From NCBI RefSeq assembly GCF_964355755.1, contig NC_092670.1, positions 22,815,201 through 22,879,200 of the forward strand: a stretch of 64,000 nucleotides of DNA. The letters run 5' to 3'. Shown here in pieces: positions 1 through 11,890 of the stretch; the first letter of the stretch is position 1; the number at the start of each line of letters is the position of its first letter. Source of the DNA: Antedon mediterranea (Eukaryota; Echinodermata; Crinoidea; Comatulida; Antedonidae). The notes under the pieces are model-generated. The model did not search any database and was not told the origin of the DNA. It saw nothing but the letters and a program-made list of their open reading frames with translations. Made by a program: the position numbers and the translations under genes.

Positions 1-36
1 TGTCACATAAAGTTTGATAGTGTAGACTGGGCTTAA
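1..36. mobile_element. MITE family A, right-end fragment
   Basis: The first bases match the right arm of the inverted-repeat family seen complete at 62841-62984: a TGTCA start, then a TTTGATAGTGTAGAC core and a GGGCTTA end. The rest lies outside the window. Confidence 0.6.
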
Positions 37-467
37 TGCTTGCCAATATCAGAAACTATGAATTGTTAAGATTTTATCTTTTTCAAATCAAGATGTACAT
101 ACAGTGTATGATAAATAAATAATAAAGATATCTAGCAACATTTATGAGTTTTAGAGTTTTAATAAAGTCATTGATCGTTGTAAATGTATATGACAATGAA
201 TCATATTAGTTGAACCATTGCTTTATCTGTCATAAAACATAATAATATTTTTATTACTGTCAGTTGTTTTCTTAGTAATTTGTTTATTTTGATTGATATA
301 TTTTGTCAAAAAGTTTCCGCCTTGGCTTCCTTGAAATATCGATAAGTTGTAAACCATGCCTGCTTGTCTGGTGGTGTTTACACCTTTTAAAATTATCTAC
401 CGCATAAGGCATAAACTGCACTTATCTGGTCCATTCTCTGTGTAAACATATAAACATTATAAAACAT

Positions 468-1744
468 ACATACAGTATGACAAATGCATATACAGTAAGC
501 CTATGCATATACAGTATGACAAATGCATATACAGGAAGCCTATGCATGTACAGTATGACAAATGCATATACAGGAAGCCTATGCATATACAGTATGACAA
601 ATGCATATACAGTAAGCCTATGCATATACAGTATGACAAATGCATATACAGTAAGTCTATGCATATACAGTATGACAAATGCATATACAGTAAGCCTATG
701 CATGTACAGTATGACAAATGCATATACAGTAAGCCTATGCATATACAGTATGACAAATGCATATACAGTAAGCCTATGCATATACAGTATGACAAATGCA
801 TATACAGTAAGCCTATGCATATACAGTATGACAAATGCATATACAGTAAGCCTATGCATATACAGTATGACAAATGCATATACAGTAAGCCTATGCATAT
901 ACAGTAAGCCTATGCATGTACAGTATGACAAATGCATATACAGGAAGCCTATGCATATACAGTATGACAAATGCATATACAGTAAGCCTATGCATATACA
1001 GTATGACAAATGCATATACAGTAAGCCTATGCATATACAGTATGACAAATGCATATACAGTAAGCCTATGCATGTACAGTATGACAAATGCATATACAGT
1101 AAGCCTATGCATGTACAGTATGACAAATGCATATACAGTAAGCCTATGCATGTACAGTATGACAAATGCATATACAGTAAGCCTATGCATGTACAGTATG
1201 ACAAATGCATATACAGTAAGCCTATGCATGTACAGTAAGCCTATGCATATACAGTAAGCCTATGCATATACAGTATTGCCTATGCATATACAGTATGACA
1301 AATGCATATACAGTAAGCCTATGCATGTACAGTATGACAAATGCATATACAGTAAGCCTATGCATGTACAGTATGACAAATGCATATACAGTAAGCCTAT
1401 GCATGTACAGTATGACAAATGCATATACAGTAAGCCTATGCATATACAGTATGACAAATGCATATACAGTAAGCCTATGCATATACAGTATGACAAATGC
1501 ATATACAGTAAGCCTATGCATGTACAGTAAGCCTATGCATATACAGTAAGCCTATGCATATACAGTATTGCCTATGCATATACAGTATGACAAATGCATA
1601 TACAGTAAGCCTATGCATGTACAGTATGACAAATGCATATACAGTAAGCCTATGCATGTACAGTATGACAAATGCATATACAGTAAGCCTATGCATATAC
1701 AGTATGACAAATGCATATACAGTAAGCCTATGCATGTACAGTAT
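468..1744. repeat. 39-bp minisatellite array, about 32 units
   Basis: The unit is two related half-units, ACAGTATGACAAATGCATAT followed by ACAGTAAGCCTATGCATAT. Units differ mainly by TGCATATA versus TGCATGTA and by AGTAAG versus AGGAAG. Around 1222-1290 and 1514-1582 the same irregular block (two successive short half-units, then a TATTGCC variant) recurs 292 bp apart, so there is a higher-order duplication. As 39 is a multiple of three and the unit lacks stops in several frames, long open frames appear on both strands; these are artefacts of the repeat. Confidence 0.95.
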
Positions 1745-2203
1745 AATGTACTTACTGTACTATATTATTCTTTATTGAATCTTTATTTACGAAGCTTAGC
1801 TAGCGTATTTTTTTATTTGTGTACCAAAATGTTTTTTTTTATTACGAATATTAAGCCAAAGCTAAACTACATTTTACTTTACTGGTATACCAAAAATACC
1901 TGAATTGTATTGTATTTTACTGGTTTAGTGAACTTCCCTGTGGTTTAATATCCCTGTGATTTGTCATTGGGATTTATTTCTAGTTTTGGCTGTCAGTAAT
2001 TCCACCACATATTGTGTATAACAACATAACCCTATGTAATTGTCCATTAATCTCTCTCTAACAACACCCAAGAGACCAGAATACTTAACCTTTCCTAGCC
2101 AAATTGATATCAAAGGTTTCTAAACCTACATTTCATCCACTATGCTAATTTCTGCTTATAAAAAAAGCAGCTAAAATATGGTGTGAATAAATTACTATAC
2201 TGT
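1745..2203. other. AT-rich intergenic DNA, no feature seen
   Basis: Unique-looking AT-rich sequence after the minisatellite. No coding potential, structural RNA or recognisable repeat found. Confidence 0.5.
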
Positions 2204-2205
2204 AT

Positions 2206-2567
2206 GGGTCTGTTTCTGCTGCATAGCGCCGAATAAACCATTTATTTCAAAATAGATTTGAAATAATAAATGTTTATATTGACAGCATTTCCGCTCAATT
2301 TTTGCTCCAAAATAACTGTTTCAGTGGGTGTTCGTTGACAAATACTGTAACCCAAAATGCAATTGGTCCTGGCGGTTAATTCAAACGTTACTGCAATGTA
2401 GTTGAATCAAGGTCAGCAGCTGTCAATCAAATAACCGTTTTTTTATGTTGCAGATAAAAGTTGCACAGTAATAACCATTGAAATAACGTTCTAACACCGA
2501 ATTGAATGGGTGTTTTTAACTATTATTTTTCCGCTGCCATTTAACCGGTTATTTTTATGCAGCAGAA
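2206..2567. mobile_element. Possible short inverted-terminal element
   Basis: The left boundary reads TTTCTGCTGCATA and the right reads ATGCAGCAGAAAA, an imperfect 12-bp inverted pair about 360 bp apart. The interior is non-coding and has its own small palindromes. No convincing target-site duplication and no second copy in the window, so this is tentative. Confidence 0.25.
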
Positions 2568-2584
2568 AATTTGTTATGAAGACT

Positions 2585-2652
2585 ACAGTACCAATTACAG
2601 GGGACACCTTCAGGACCCCTATTAAGGAGACACAACAAAGTGTTCCCTTAAT
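2585..2652. mobile_element. MITE family B, partial copy
   Basis: Contains GGGGACACCTTCAGGACCC and CCTATTAAGGAGACAC, the body of the family whose complete copies begin TACAGTAGAACC and end GGTTCTACTGTA (for example 17303-17482). Both outer termini are missing or decayed. Confidence 0.5.
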
Positions 2653-3334
2653 ATTGCTCTTTGTTCGTTTAATATTAGTATCAGCATACATGTTTATTGT
2701 AAAGTTTATCAGAGTATTTGAAACCTACAATAGCTGAAAATTAATGATTATTTACAGATTAATTTCCATCTGGTATCCTTAATAATTTATTAATGTGTTG
2801 TACCACAAAGAAAAATCAGGTATTAATTTTATCTTCTCATAATCTGCTGTATTCCTCTGGAATATATTAATAATTAGAATTTAAACCTCCTCTTGGTTGC
2901 CTGAAGATCACATCAAGGAAGATAAGTACAAATAAATCCTTTACTTGAACCAACAGACAATCAACGCACATCCCATAATGCATAGCTATTTTTAAATTAC
3001 CAACAGAAGGCTACAACAAAAGCAATAATGATAGAGCTATTTCCAGTGGGATTCTGATTGTGCGTAAATATCCCATTGGAATTTACTGAAATATGAATAT
3101 AGGGTAATAACGACGTATTCTGTACTTGAAAACTTAAGTTACTTGCAAACTCAGAAAGTTAGGTATTATCAATGGCGTAATGGCTATGAGCACTCACTGG
3201 CTAAACCCAGGGGCGCTGGACCTTATGGGGGCCTCTGAGCAGTGTCCAGAGGAAAAAACAGGAATTAAAAAATGTGTCGAAAAAGACTAAAACACCTGAG
3301 GCCTCCAGTGTTGGTGGGGGGTGGGGGGGGGGGC

Positions 3335-3395
3335 ACTTATTATAGCCACGTGCCATCCAACACCAAGACACAGAGTCACTACAAATATTTTCTAT
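3335..3395 (-). repeat. tRNA-like SINE head remnant
   Basis: On the minus strand it shares a TTTGTAGTG-CTCTGTG-CTTGGTG stretch with the clearer SINE head at 4520-4580. It is adjacent to a G-rich run (3316-3333) and has no intact B box. Confidence 0.35.
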
Positions 3396-4519
3396 CTTTT
3401 CCATTATTATGAGGATTTTTTTAAATGGGTGAATGTTTAATCAACGGTTGTATTTTCGTCATGAATCAAGAGATCGCACATTTGCAATAAACATTTTGTA
3501 AAAGCACAAGCCAACTTGTATCCACCAGCTGTTTTCGCGCAATATCTTAGCCTAGAGTGGAAGACAGTGTTGTGTGTTTGATTCTGTGTGTCCCTGGTTG
3601 AAGTCTTGCTTGATGCATTTTCTAAATATATATTTTAGTCGGTGGAGGAGATATTTTGCTGTGAAGTTGTTTATGAGTATAACAAATTATGAGGAAAATA
3701 CACAACCAAGGATTAAGACGAGACAACCAGATCAAGTTTATACAGTACTGTAGTAGTCAATGTTTACAATTGATTTTGCTGTTGAAAATAAAACAAAAGT
3801 TTTACGTAAACAGAGCAATAAAAAAAATGTGAAACAACATGGGTTTTATTACAAACATTTTTTATTTGCACAAACATAATTATCATTTATCAAAAAATAG
3901 TATAATATTAATATAGTTTGCTTTGACCTTGTTTACTTTGAGTGGTGTAATCCTCTGGGCTTTATAAATCAATCATATTAAAAAGCCTTGACCTTGATGT
4001 TCTATTTTTACATAATCATACCATCATAAAGTGGAGAAAAATTGTGTGGATAGTGTACATTATTTTTCCCTAGGCTTCTCAGTTGATTTCAATACCAATT
4101 TCATCCTTGGAATAATTTTCTTTGTTCTAATTAAAAAACATTCCTATACTATGATTTGTGTAGTTAATTGCGTTTTTGTTAACCTTTTTTTAAACTTTTT
4201 TAAATGTTCACAACATTCAATAAGAAAAGGAATTCCTAATTACTGGTTGTTAAGTCTTGTTATTAATATGAGGGTAAGATTGTTGCACCAAGACAATCTA
4301 ACAACAGGACACTGAGCTTGCCTTGCCAAGATAGGAACCAGTAACAGTAACTTTGATCTTATGTCTGGCTGCAACAAATACTGTACCAACAGTACTATAC
4401 ATTATGGCGCACTGTGTCTGAAAGGGGCATTGAACTGATTGTGTCACAGCCACAGACAAACCCTTTGATCTCCGGAGGTCAGCATCCTGTTGTTAGATTT
4501 CCTTGGTTGCGATGTAATT

Positions 4520-4582
4520 GTGTCAGGATTTGAACCATAGACCTGGAATTAGGCACCAAGGCACAGAGCCACTACAAATATC
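4520..4582 (-). repeat. tRNA-derived SINE head with A-like and B boxes
   Basis: The minus strand reads GTAGTGGCTCTGTGCCTTGG (A-box-like) and then GGTTCAAATCCTGAC, a good Pol III B box, at the spacing expected for a tRNA-derived promoter. There is no cloverleaf-quality acceptor stem, so this is a SINE or tRNA pseudogene rather than a tRNA gene. Confidence 0.5.
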
Positions 4583-4748
4583 TTCTATATTTTTCTTCAT
4601 TTTATTCTTGTAGTATGTAAACGAGTGGATCCGTAGAAGTAAAGGTTATTGAAAAAGGCAGTCTCGTTTCGTTGTTTGTCGTCAGGGTACTGAAAAGGTA
4701 AATTAGCATAACACAGTGTAATTTGCATACTGCTTGTTTCTACACATT

Positions 4749-4893
4749 AGAACCCCTGGAGACACCTTTATGACCCAACACAGTGCCTCCTGAATTAGGG
4801 TTGGTTGTTATATATTTTCACTTGTTTGTTTCATGTTATTAATGTATCTCCTTAATAGGTGTGTTCCAAAGAGGGGTTCTTCTATATAGAGTA
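4749..4893. mobile_element. MITE family B copy
   Basis: Left end TTAGAACCCCTGGAGACACC and right end AGAGGGGTTCTTCTATATAG form imperfect inverted ends of the CAGTAGAACC family. Confidence 0.5.
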
Positions 4894-5464
4894 GAGTGTC
4901 TACTTGGTATTGGTACTTCCCCTTTTTTTTCACTGTCCACTAATATTTAATAATAATTTTAATTCAGAATTCTTTAAAAAAAATGTGTTCTTATATTTGA
5001 TATCAAATCAATTGTATAACATATGGACTAATATTAAGTTTGAATAAATTAAATTTACAAATTAAATTAAACATTAGATATTTGTGATGAATCGGAACAG
5101 TAATTATGTCGTAGATGGAGTTTACGATTAGTGCAATAATTGGGCATGTAATAGATTCCTGTAACTTACATTACAGTCAATAATAAGCATAGGACTTTTT
5201 ACAAACAATAGTACTGAATTAATATTAGTCAAAAATGCACATAGAAAAAAAAACTTTTCCCAGTGGCTTTGCCGTGAAGAAAGTAGTCTCTCAATGTGAC
5301 CTAGAAATGATACTATTCATTTTTCATGTCTTGTTTATCATTTTTTTTTATCAAGCATAATGAATCTGCTTCGTGAAAATACAGATACATAATATAGTTT
5401 ATTGTGTAGATATATATATATATTTTAATATATTTTGTTTATGTCTTTCAACCATGTTAATGGT

Positions 5465-5516
5465 GGCATATGGTCACTGTAGGGTGATGATGAAATAAAA
5501 ATAAAATAAAAATATT
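5465..5516 (+). repeat. A-rich tail, possible retroelement 3' end
   Basis: A short non-repetitive segment ends in GATGATGAAATAAAAATAAA and further A/T steps. It looks like a SINE or LINE tail, but no body could be identified upstream. Confidence 0.2.
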
Positions 5517-5974
5517 TCTCATTTGAGAAGGTTATAATATATTGTATATTGTACTAAAGTTCTTGTTGGATTGCCTGCACAAAAAATAGAGGAAAACGTC
5601 CTTGAGTTATTTAAGTGTGAGGCAATTATTACATTACACACAAAAATAAAATGGTGATTTAATTTGAATCAAATAATTGTCATGTTTGTACTTCTGCACC
5701 AGCTGATTCGCCTGCTTACGTACTTGAAACAATATATCACAAAACAAAATGATGAGATAGCTTTTGAAATAACAGTACAGTATTTGGTTTGTAAATATTA
5801 TTACATTCTGTATTGTTTTATGTTACAGGCAGACAAGAGCCCTCTAGGTTGTAGAAGATCTCATGAATATTCATAGATTTCAGAAGTGTAGTCTTCAGTA
5901 TGTTATCAAAGAAAGAAAAGTTCACTAATTTCAAACCGCATAAAGAATAAAAGGTTTATCAACTGATTCGAAAT

Positions 5975-6193
5975 ATAGAACCCTCCTTTTGAAGACCCCT
6001 CCTTTTTAAGACCCCTTTGAAGGGTACACATTTTCCTGTAACAAAAGATTGGTGATGTATGTTTTAACCCTGCATCCACAATAACAATATTAATATTTAC
6101 TGCCAAGTTGGCCCTATATTCAGTGGACACCCTTTTAAAGGGACACTTCTTTGATTCTTGAAGGTGTCCCCTTGGATTGGAGTTCTACTGTAT
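5975..6193. mobile_element. MITE family B copy
   Basis: Starts ATATAGAACCCTCC and ends TTGGAGTTCTACTGTATGAG, with GGTGTCCCC and GGGACAC motifs inside. Its right half and flank were duplicated in tandem: the segment ending GAGATAATAGACATTT recurs at 6393-6410, making 6306-6393 a second partial copy. Confidence 0.6.
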
Positions 6194-6305
6194 GAGATAA
6201 TAGACATTTGTTTGCCAAATATAATATATATAATAATAGTTAACTACAGAAATTCTAATTTGTAATGTTTTAACACTATTTGTTGTACAGCAATTGCAAT
6301 ACTTT

Positions 6306-6393
6306 ACTGGCCCTATTCATTCAGGGGACACCCTTTAAAAGGATCGCCCTTTATTGATTCTTGAAGCTGTCCCCTAATTGGAGTTCTACTCTA
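6306..6393. mobile_element. MITE family B, tandem-duplicated right half
   Basis: About 200 bp after the previous copy the same order of sequences recurs (CCCTATTCATTCAGGGGACA, then GTCCCC and GGAGTTCTACT, then GAGATAATAGACATTT, then TAGTTAACTA). A local tandem duplication of one insertion is simpler than a second insertion. Confidence 0.6.
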
Positions 6394-6776
6394 TGAGATA
6401 ATAGACATTTTTGCCAAATATAGTAATAATAATAGATAGTTAACTAGAGATATTCCAAAACAAAACAGACAATACCTATGACAAATGGATAAAGTAGAAA
6501 AGGTATAAATTGTCCATTGTGTGTCATAGAATATAATCAGTTGCATCTACAAATTTATAATATTCGTACCTATTCTGACATCAATGAAGCAGAATGAGCA
6601 TTGTAATTTTATTTTATTTTTTAAAGTTTAATTGAAGCTATTGAACTATGGAAAATTTAAACCCAACATTACTGGCTGACTCTCCAATAAAATTTACAAA
6701 GCTTTATTATCGGTACCTTCATCTAATTATTTTAACCTCAGTCTTCCACCGCACACCACCACCCACCACACCCCTG

Positions 6777-6894
6777 CCACACTATCAAACTTTATGTAAC
6801 AAAAAAATGTGATGTGCCCATATATGGACAAGATGATGTCATACCACTACCATATTTGGGTATATTTTTTTTATAGTGTAGACAGAGCTTTACA
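6777..6894. mobile_element. MITE family A copy
   Basis: Left arm CACTATCAAACTTTATGTAA and right arm ATAGTGTAGACAGAGCTTTA flank a centre with GATGTGCCCATATATGG and GATGTCATACC. The outermost left bases are lost. Confidence 0.7.
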
Positions 6895-7755
6895 CTGGGG
6901 CCTAGAATGAGTCTACCATTACTTGAGGCCCCATGACCTAATTCTTTGTATAGTCCTTACAATATGTTATGTATGTTGTTAATGTTATTTCTATATCATT
7001 ACTTGTTTGCGGAGGCAAATTCATCAACAGATGTAGAAATAAGCCAATTGCTGATACCAATTAGGTTAATGTATGTTTTGTATATTTTATCAATAAATCA
7101 AATTATCTATATAAACACATAAAATGGGAAATGAAGATATATTTAGTACTCATGAAACCAAAATACTGGACATATAGTTAATCGAGTTAATTAAAGACCA
7201 CTTTAGAACCAAATTTTGTTAGAGAAAGATCACTATAGAACCACATTTTGTAGGAATATTGTAGATATCTTCATATAAAGCACAACAAAGGCATTATTTA
7301 CTATGGTACCTATATAATAATCAATGTACCTTATTGATTAACAGATATATATTTATTATATTTATTTCCAGCTTGCAAACAGGATGTTTTCTTGGCCATG
7401 AGAAAAATCCTGGTAGGCCTACTGATATAAAGTTGAGGCAGCAGATGACCTAATCTTTATAGGCGCACAAACAACTACAATGCTGGTACTCGGTAGTGAA
7501 CAGAGTTAGAATTCCGACCCATAAAAGACTTTTAACCATCAAGCTACTAATACAGTTATTATAGTATTCATTTAAATATGTATTTACAGGCATAGAGAAA
7601 CTCTAAACTACCCAGTATTATAATGGACATTTAAACAAAATAACAATATATTTAAATAAAGAGAGACTAAATATAGAAAGCAAAGCTTATAAGGGAAGGG
7701 GTGGGAGTTACTGTTATGGTCCCATGACCAAGTGTGGTCGTATGGTCACTTCACA

Positions 7756-8705
7756 TATTTGATTTGATTTGATTTATTCAATATCGGCTCATTACAATTA
7801 CAACAGAATACATAAAAATATATAATGAAACAAAAAGCCAGGATTGTCACAAGCGAACCCAATCACTGTTTAAAGACTTTCTTTTAACATAAATAAAATA
7901 TAATATAAAAATAAAATAAATGACGAAAAAAAATTAAATAATAAAAATCTAAGACATTATGTAAAAAAAATACAGCAGGGACCAGGTAAAATCAAAAGAA
8001 ATAGTGTTGGCGAAGACTAGTCTCGAATTCTCGAAACCTGCCAAGGAGAGCAAGCTCACTTAATTCAGAGGGAAGACCATTCCAAAGTTTACAGAATCTA
8101 GGAAAGAGTGAAGATTGAAAACAGATAGTTCGAGCAAAGGGTGGCCCAATAGAAGATCAAATTTGTGACGAGAAATAGGAGAAAAAAAAGAAGAAACATC
8201 GAGTTCAATAATAGGAGTGTATAAACATTTGACAACAAAGATAATAGTTTGTAAATCAATCCGAGAAGTCAAAGAAGGAAGATGAAGGAGAGCTAATCTT
8301 TCGGCGTAAGTAGGACGTTCAAAGTGTTTACATGGAAAAAAGTATCTTGTAAGAATGCGTTGAGGTTTTTCAAGGAGATTAAGATGAGAAGCCAAATGTG
8401 GAAACCACACAGGAGCACCATATTCCAGAATCGGACGACATAAGGATTTGTAAAGCAGAAAAAGAGAATGAGAGTCATTGGTACCAACAGTACGACGGAT
8501 AAATCCTAAAGTCCTGGAGGCAGAAGAGTGAACAGCTAAAATGTGGTCGTGCCAGGAAAGGGTACTACTATTAAGGGTAATGCCAAGGTATTTATAATTT
8601 AGGCCTATGGCTGTTAGTTAGAGATAGAGGGATATCATTAAGAGTATAAGGGTAGAGTGGGATTTCGAGAGCGAGAAACGTGCATAACTTTACATTTATT
8701 GATGT
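7756..8705 (-). mobile_element. 5'-truncated non-LTR retrotransposon, RT C-terminal region and 3' tail
   Basis: The minus strand encodes a frameshifted but readable C-terminal part of a LINE reverse transcriptase. In order: LNINKCKVMHVSRSRNP near 8700, LYKSLCRPILEYGAPVWFPH near 8420, an LLEKPQRILTRYFF segment near 8350 and ERLALLHLPSLTSRI near 8280. This order (primer-grip-side K, thumb-region W, then the ERL..L.LPSL block) is typical of Jockey/CR1-like LINEs. The element ends in an AATC/ATCAA-type microsatellite at 7756-7775. The clade call is by eye. Confidence 0.75.
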
Positions 8706-8716
8706 TAAGTGACATT

Positions 8717-8880
8717 TTATTTCACCAGTTCCCTCCACAAGTCTTCGTTATGTGCCAACATCTGTGTTTCTGAGAAGGACTTTCTAGTCCATTCCGTGAT
8801 GTTATCTAACCCATTTTTTCTGCCTCTTATTCCGATCCCTTTCAAGATGTTCATGGACTGATTATTGTTTCACGTGATAC
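8717..8880 (-). mobile_element. LINE open-frame C-terminus, second fragment
   Basis: Minus-strand frame containing DNITEWTRKSFSETQMLAHN then EDLWRELVK and a TAA stop at 8717-8719. A W-T-x-x-S-x-x-E motif followed by a W-R-x-L-V end closes many L1/RTE-type polyproteins, so this is the 3' end of a different LINE from the one at 7756-8705, directly abutting it. Confidence 0.5.
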
Positions 8881-8934
8881 AGCCCATCATTTCAAAAGTA
8901 AACAATTCAAGAGACATTGGAGAAAGGCGTTGTG

Positions 8935-10015
8935 GTAGGGAGATCTCTGTATAGAGAGATGTCTGGTGGAGAGATCTCTGGTGGAGAGATGTCTGGTGGA
9001 GAGATGTCTGATAGGGAGATCTCTGGTGGAGAGATGTCTGGTGGAGAGATGTCTGGTAGGGAGATCTCTGTATAGAGAGATGTCTGGTGGAGAGATCTCT
9101 GGTGGAGAGATGTCTGGTGGAGAGATGTCTGGTGGAGAGATCTCTGGTGGAGAGATGTCTGGTGGAGAGATGTCTGGTAGGGAGATCTCTGTATAGAGAG
9201 ATGTCTGGTGGAGAGATGTCTGGTGGAGAGATGTCTGGTGGGGAGATCTCTGTATAGGGAGATGTCTGGTGGAGAGATGTCTGGTGGAGAGATGTCTGGT
9301 GGAGAGATGTCTGGTAGGGAGATGTCTGGTAGGGAGATCTCTGTATAGAGAGATGTCTGGTGGAGAGATGTCTGGTAGGGAGATCTCTGTATAAAGAGAT
9401 GTCTGGTGGAGAGATGTCTGGTGGAGAGATGTCTGGTAGGGAGATCTCTGTATAGAGAGATGTCTGGTGGAGAGATGTCTGGTGGAGAGATGTCTGGTAG
9501 GGAGATGTCTGGTAGGGAGATCTCTGTATAGAGAGATGTCTGGTGGAGAGATGTCTGGTAGGGAGATCTCTGTATAGAGAGATGTCTGGTGGAGAGATGT
9601 CTGGTAGGGAGATCTCTGTATAGAGAGGTGTCTGGTGGAGAGATGTCTGGTAGGGAGATCTCTGTATAGAGAGATGCCTGGTGGAGAGATGTCTGGTGGA
9701 GAGATGTCTGGTGGAGAGATGTCTGGTGGAGAGATGTCTGGTAGGGAGATCTCTGTATAGAGAGATGTCTGGTGGAGAGATGTCTGGTGGAGAGATGTCT
9801 GGTGGAGAGATGTCTGGTGGAGAGATCTCTGTATAGAGAGATGTCTGGTGGAGAGATGTCTGGTGGAGAGATCTCTGTATAGAGAGATGTCTGGTGGAGA
9901 GATGTCTGGTGGAGAGATGTCTGGTGGAGAGATGTCTGGTAGAGAGATGTCTGGTGGAGAGATGTCTGGTGGAGAGATGTCTGGTGGAGAGATGTCTGGT
10001 GGAGAGATGTCTGGT
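8935..10015. repeat. 15-bp satellite array, about 72 units, with higher-order pattern
   Basis: The basic unit is GGAGAGATGTCTGGT. A variant, AGGGAGATCTCTGTATAG, is interspersed every few units and marks higher-order blocks of roughly 45 to 100 bp. The unit has no stop codon in several frames, so open frames of nearly 400 codons (for example repeated S-P-P-D-I or T-R-H-L-S on the minus strand) run through it. They lack non-repeat domains and I do not call them genes. Confidence 0.95.
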
Positions 10016-10619
10016 CAATGGGTGTATGAATGAGGATTTTTAAAACTATTTTAAAAGAATTTCCCGCAATTATGGCTCTCATCTTAAGCCAATCATAAGA
10101 AAAAAATGCTAAGATCCATGAGTAATTATAACATTAGTTTGATGTATGAATTAGATCTTCTTCTTCGTTTCAAGCTAAATATTCTTCCATAAAATACCAT
10201 TAATATGTAAGGAGAGTATGGTGATTAAAGCATATGAAACGCTATATGGGATCATTTATTACTAAAAGATAACCCCGAAGCATTACACTAACAATAACGT
10301 CGGCTTCACTCACCAATTAGACAGTCGTATTTTAACAAATTTAGCCTTCTTATTCGATATAAAGAGTACGTTTGTGATGGTTATTACATTCAGTAGATCC
10401 TACGTGCCTCTGGGTACAATTGTTAAATTACTAACTGCGTTTCAATGTTCAGATTGTATACCTTTTGTGGGTTAATTTTTAACTTTAATATTCTGTAATT
10501 AGTAAACATCAATTTATAACGGACTGTGATATCGTTTAAAGAAGTTCTAGATGTATTAATAAGTTACTTGGGTAACTCACAAGTATTTCCATTAAAGATG
10601 TATTGTAATGAAGAATAAT

Positions 10620-11150
10620 TAAAACAGACTTTGAATAGGTTATTTTGTATAGTCTTAATAGAATAAATCTCTTCCATAGAAAAAAACGAAAAAGAAACAT
10701 GTTTTCTCTTATAAAATGACAAAATAAATGGTTAAATTCAACAACAAAAAACCCATTTACGGGCAGCCAATTTTCTTTAAATTACAGTTCAGGTAAATAA
10801 CATTTTTTTCGATCCAATTTTTGGTCAAACTATTATGTGACATTAAAATGGCACATTCGACAAAAAAAATTGTAAGAATTATTTGTTGAGGGTGACAATA
10901 TAAGCCTATATCTTTAAACGGCGTTAACTTCATTACAACACTATAAAAGTATAATACCATATAGTAGGCATATTCTTTATTTTTGGTCAAAGTGGATAAC
11001 TGTTATGTGACATTAAAATGGCACATTCGACAAAAAAGAATTATTTTTTGAGGGGACAATAGGCCTACATCTTTAAACGGCGTTAACTTCATTATATAAC
11101 ACTATATAAAAGTATAATACCACATAGTAGGCATATTCTTTATTTTTAAA
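10620..11150. repeat. Dispersed repeat D, copy 1, with internal tandem duplication
   Basis: A segment containing CGATCCAATTTTTGGTCAAA, TATTATGTGACATTAAAATG and GGCACATTCGAC recurs inverted at 18487-18840 and in part at 35185-35380 and 45485-45575. Here about 150 bp (10829-10986) is duplicated in tandem at 11004-11148. No terminal repeats identified. Confidence 0.7.
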
Positions 11151-11823
11151 GAAAGTAGCATTTTAATATATAGAATCCTATAGCCTACCGTACTATACGT
11201 TAAGAAAATCTAAACGTATGCAAGTAAAATATAATGGTAGTGATTAGCGCAATAAAATATATCCATATTTATATGGATTTGATCTAATGGATGGGATATC
11301 AAGGTTTCTGCTGTTTTACTAATTCGTTTCCTATCCTATTTGGCGCCTTTTATGCTTTATATCCATCAGGCTTATCGCTAATGGCCTCTTACATGTAAAG
11401 TGACATATTATGATATTCAAAACAACAATTTCACAACTGGGATATTTGAAAATACTAATTTGTTTTACGACTCAACGCGGTGTTTCAAACTGCGGAGGTC
11501 AGAATACATAAGTGGCATTAATACGGGCCTTTATGGTATGATCAATTTTACAACTGGGATTTGTACCGTATACGATTTCTCCTTGAAAAAAATAATGCGT
11601 TTTAAATGGTTCTGAATACTTCTACTCCAGCGCGTAAAAATAAGTTTAAACAAAGACAAAGTGGTTTGATACGGGTTTATTGGTAATGGCTTGTGAAGCC
11701 ATTATGATATTCACAACAACTTTGCCTATTTATGAATATGCAACGATTATTATTTGAAAGCAATAATTTCTTCTACAATTCTTCAAATGTTGCGCAAATA
11801 TACGCGAGAGTTTACTTATTGTC

Positions 11824-11890
11824 TAAAGCTCTGTTTACACTATTTGACAAAAAAGTGAGATGTGCCCAAATACGATAATAAATTTATATA
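11824..11890. mobile_element. MITE family A, left half
   Basis: TAAAGCTCTGTTTACACTAT, then TTGACAAAAAAGTG and GATGTGCCCAAATA, the left arm of the family; the right arm is absent. Confidence 0.6.

Noticed and set aside
422..1778. Several long open frames on both strands through the first kilobases (up to about 260 codons)
   Set aside because: They are frames of the 39-bp minisatellite, open because the unit is a multiple of three; no non-repeat domain and no splice or start context.
3316..3333. G-rich run as a candidate G-quadruplex
   Set aside because: Essentially one G homopolymer with a single T interruption next to a decayed SINE; could form a quadruplex but nothing indicates a role.
8060..8487. 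Minus-strand open frames as a host gene
   Set aside because: The residues match the C-terminal region of LINE reverse transcriptase, with a frameshift and a microsatellite tail.
8870..10082. Open frames of 382 and 391 codons on the minus strand
   Set aside because: Entirely within the 15-bp satellite apart from short ends; frames are open on both strands. Kept only as a low-interest finding.
11400..11615. 71-codon open frame with a repeated F-T-T-G-I motif
   Set aside because: No family match, no splice signals, surrounded by AT-rich non-coding sequence; the repeat reflects similar short DNA segments.
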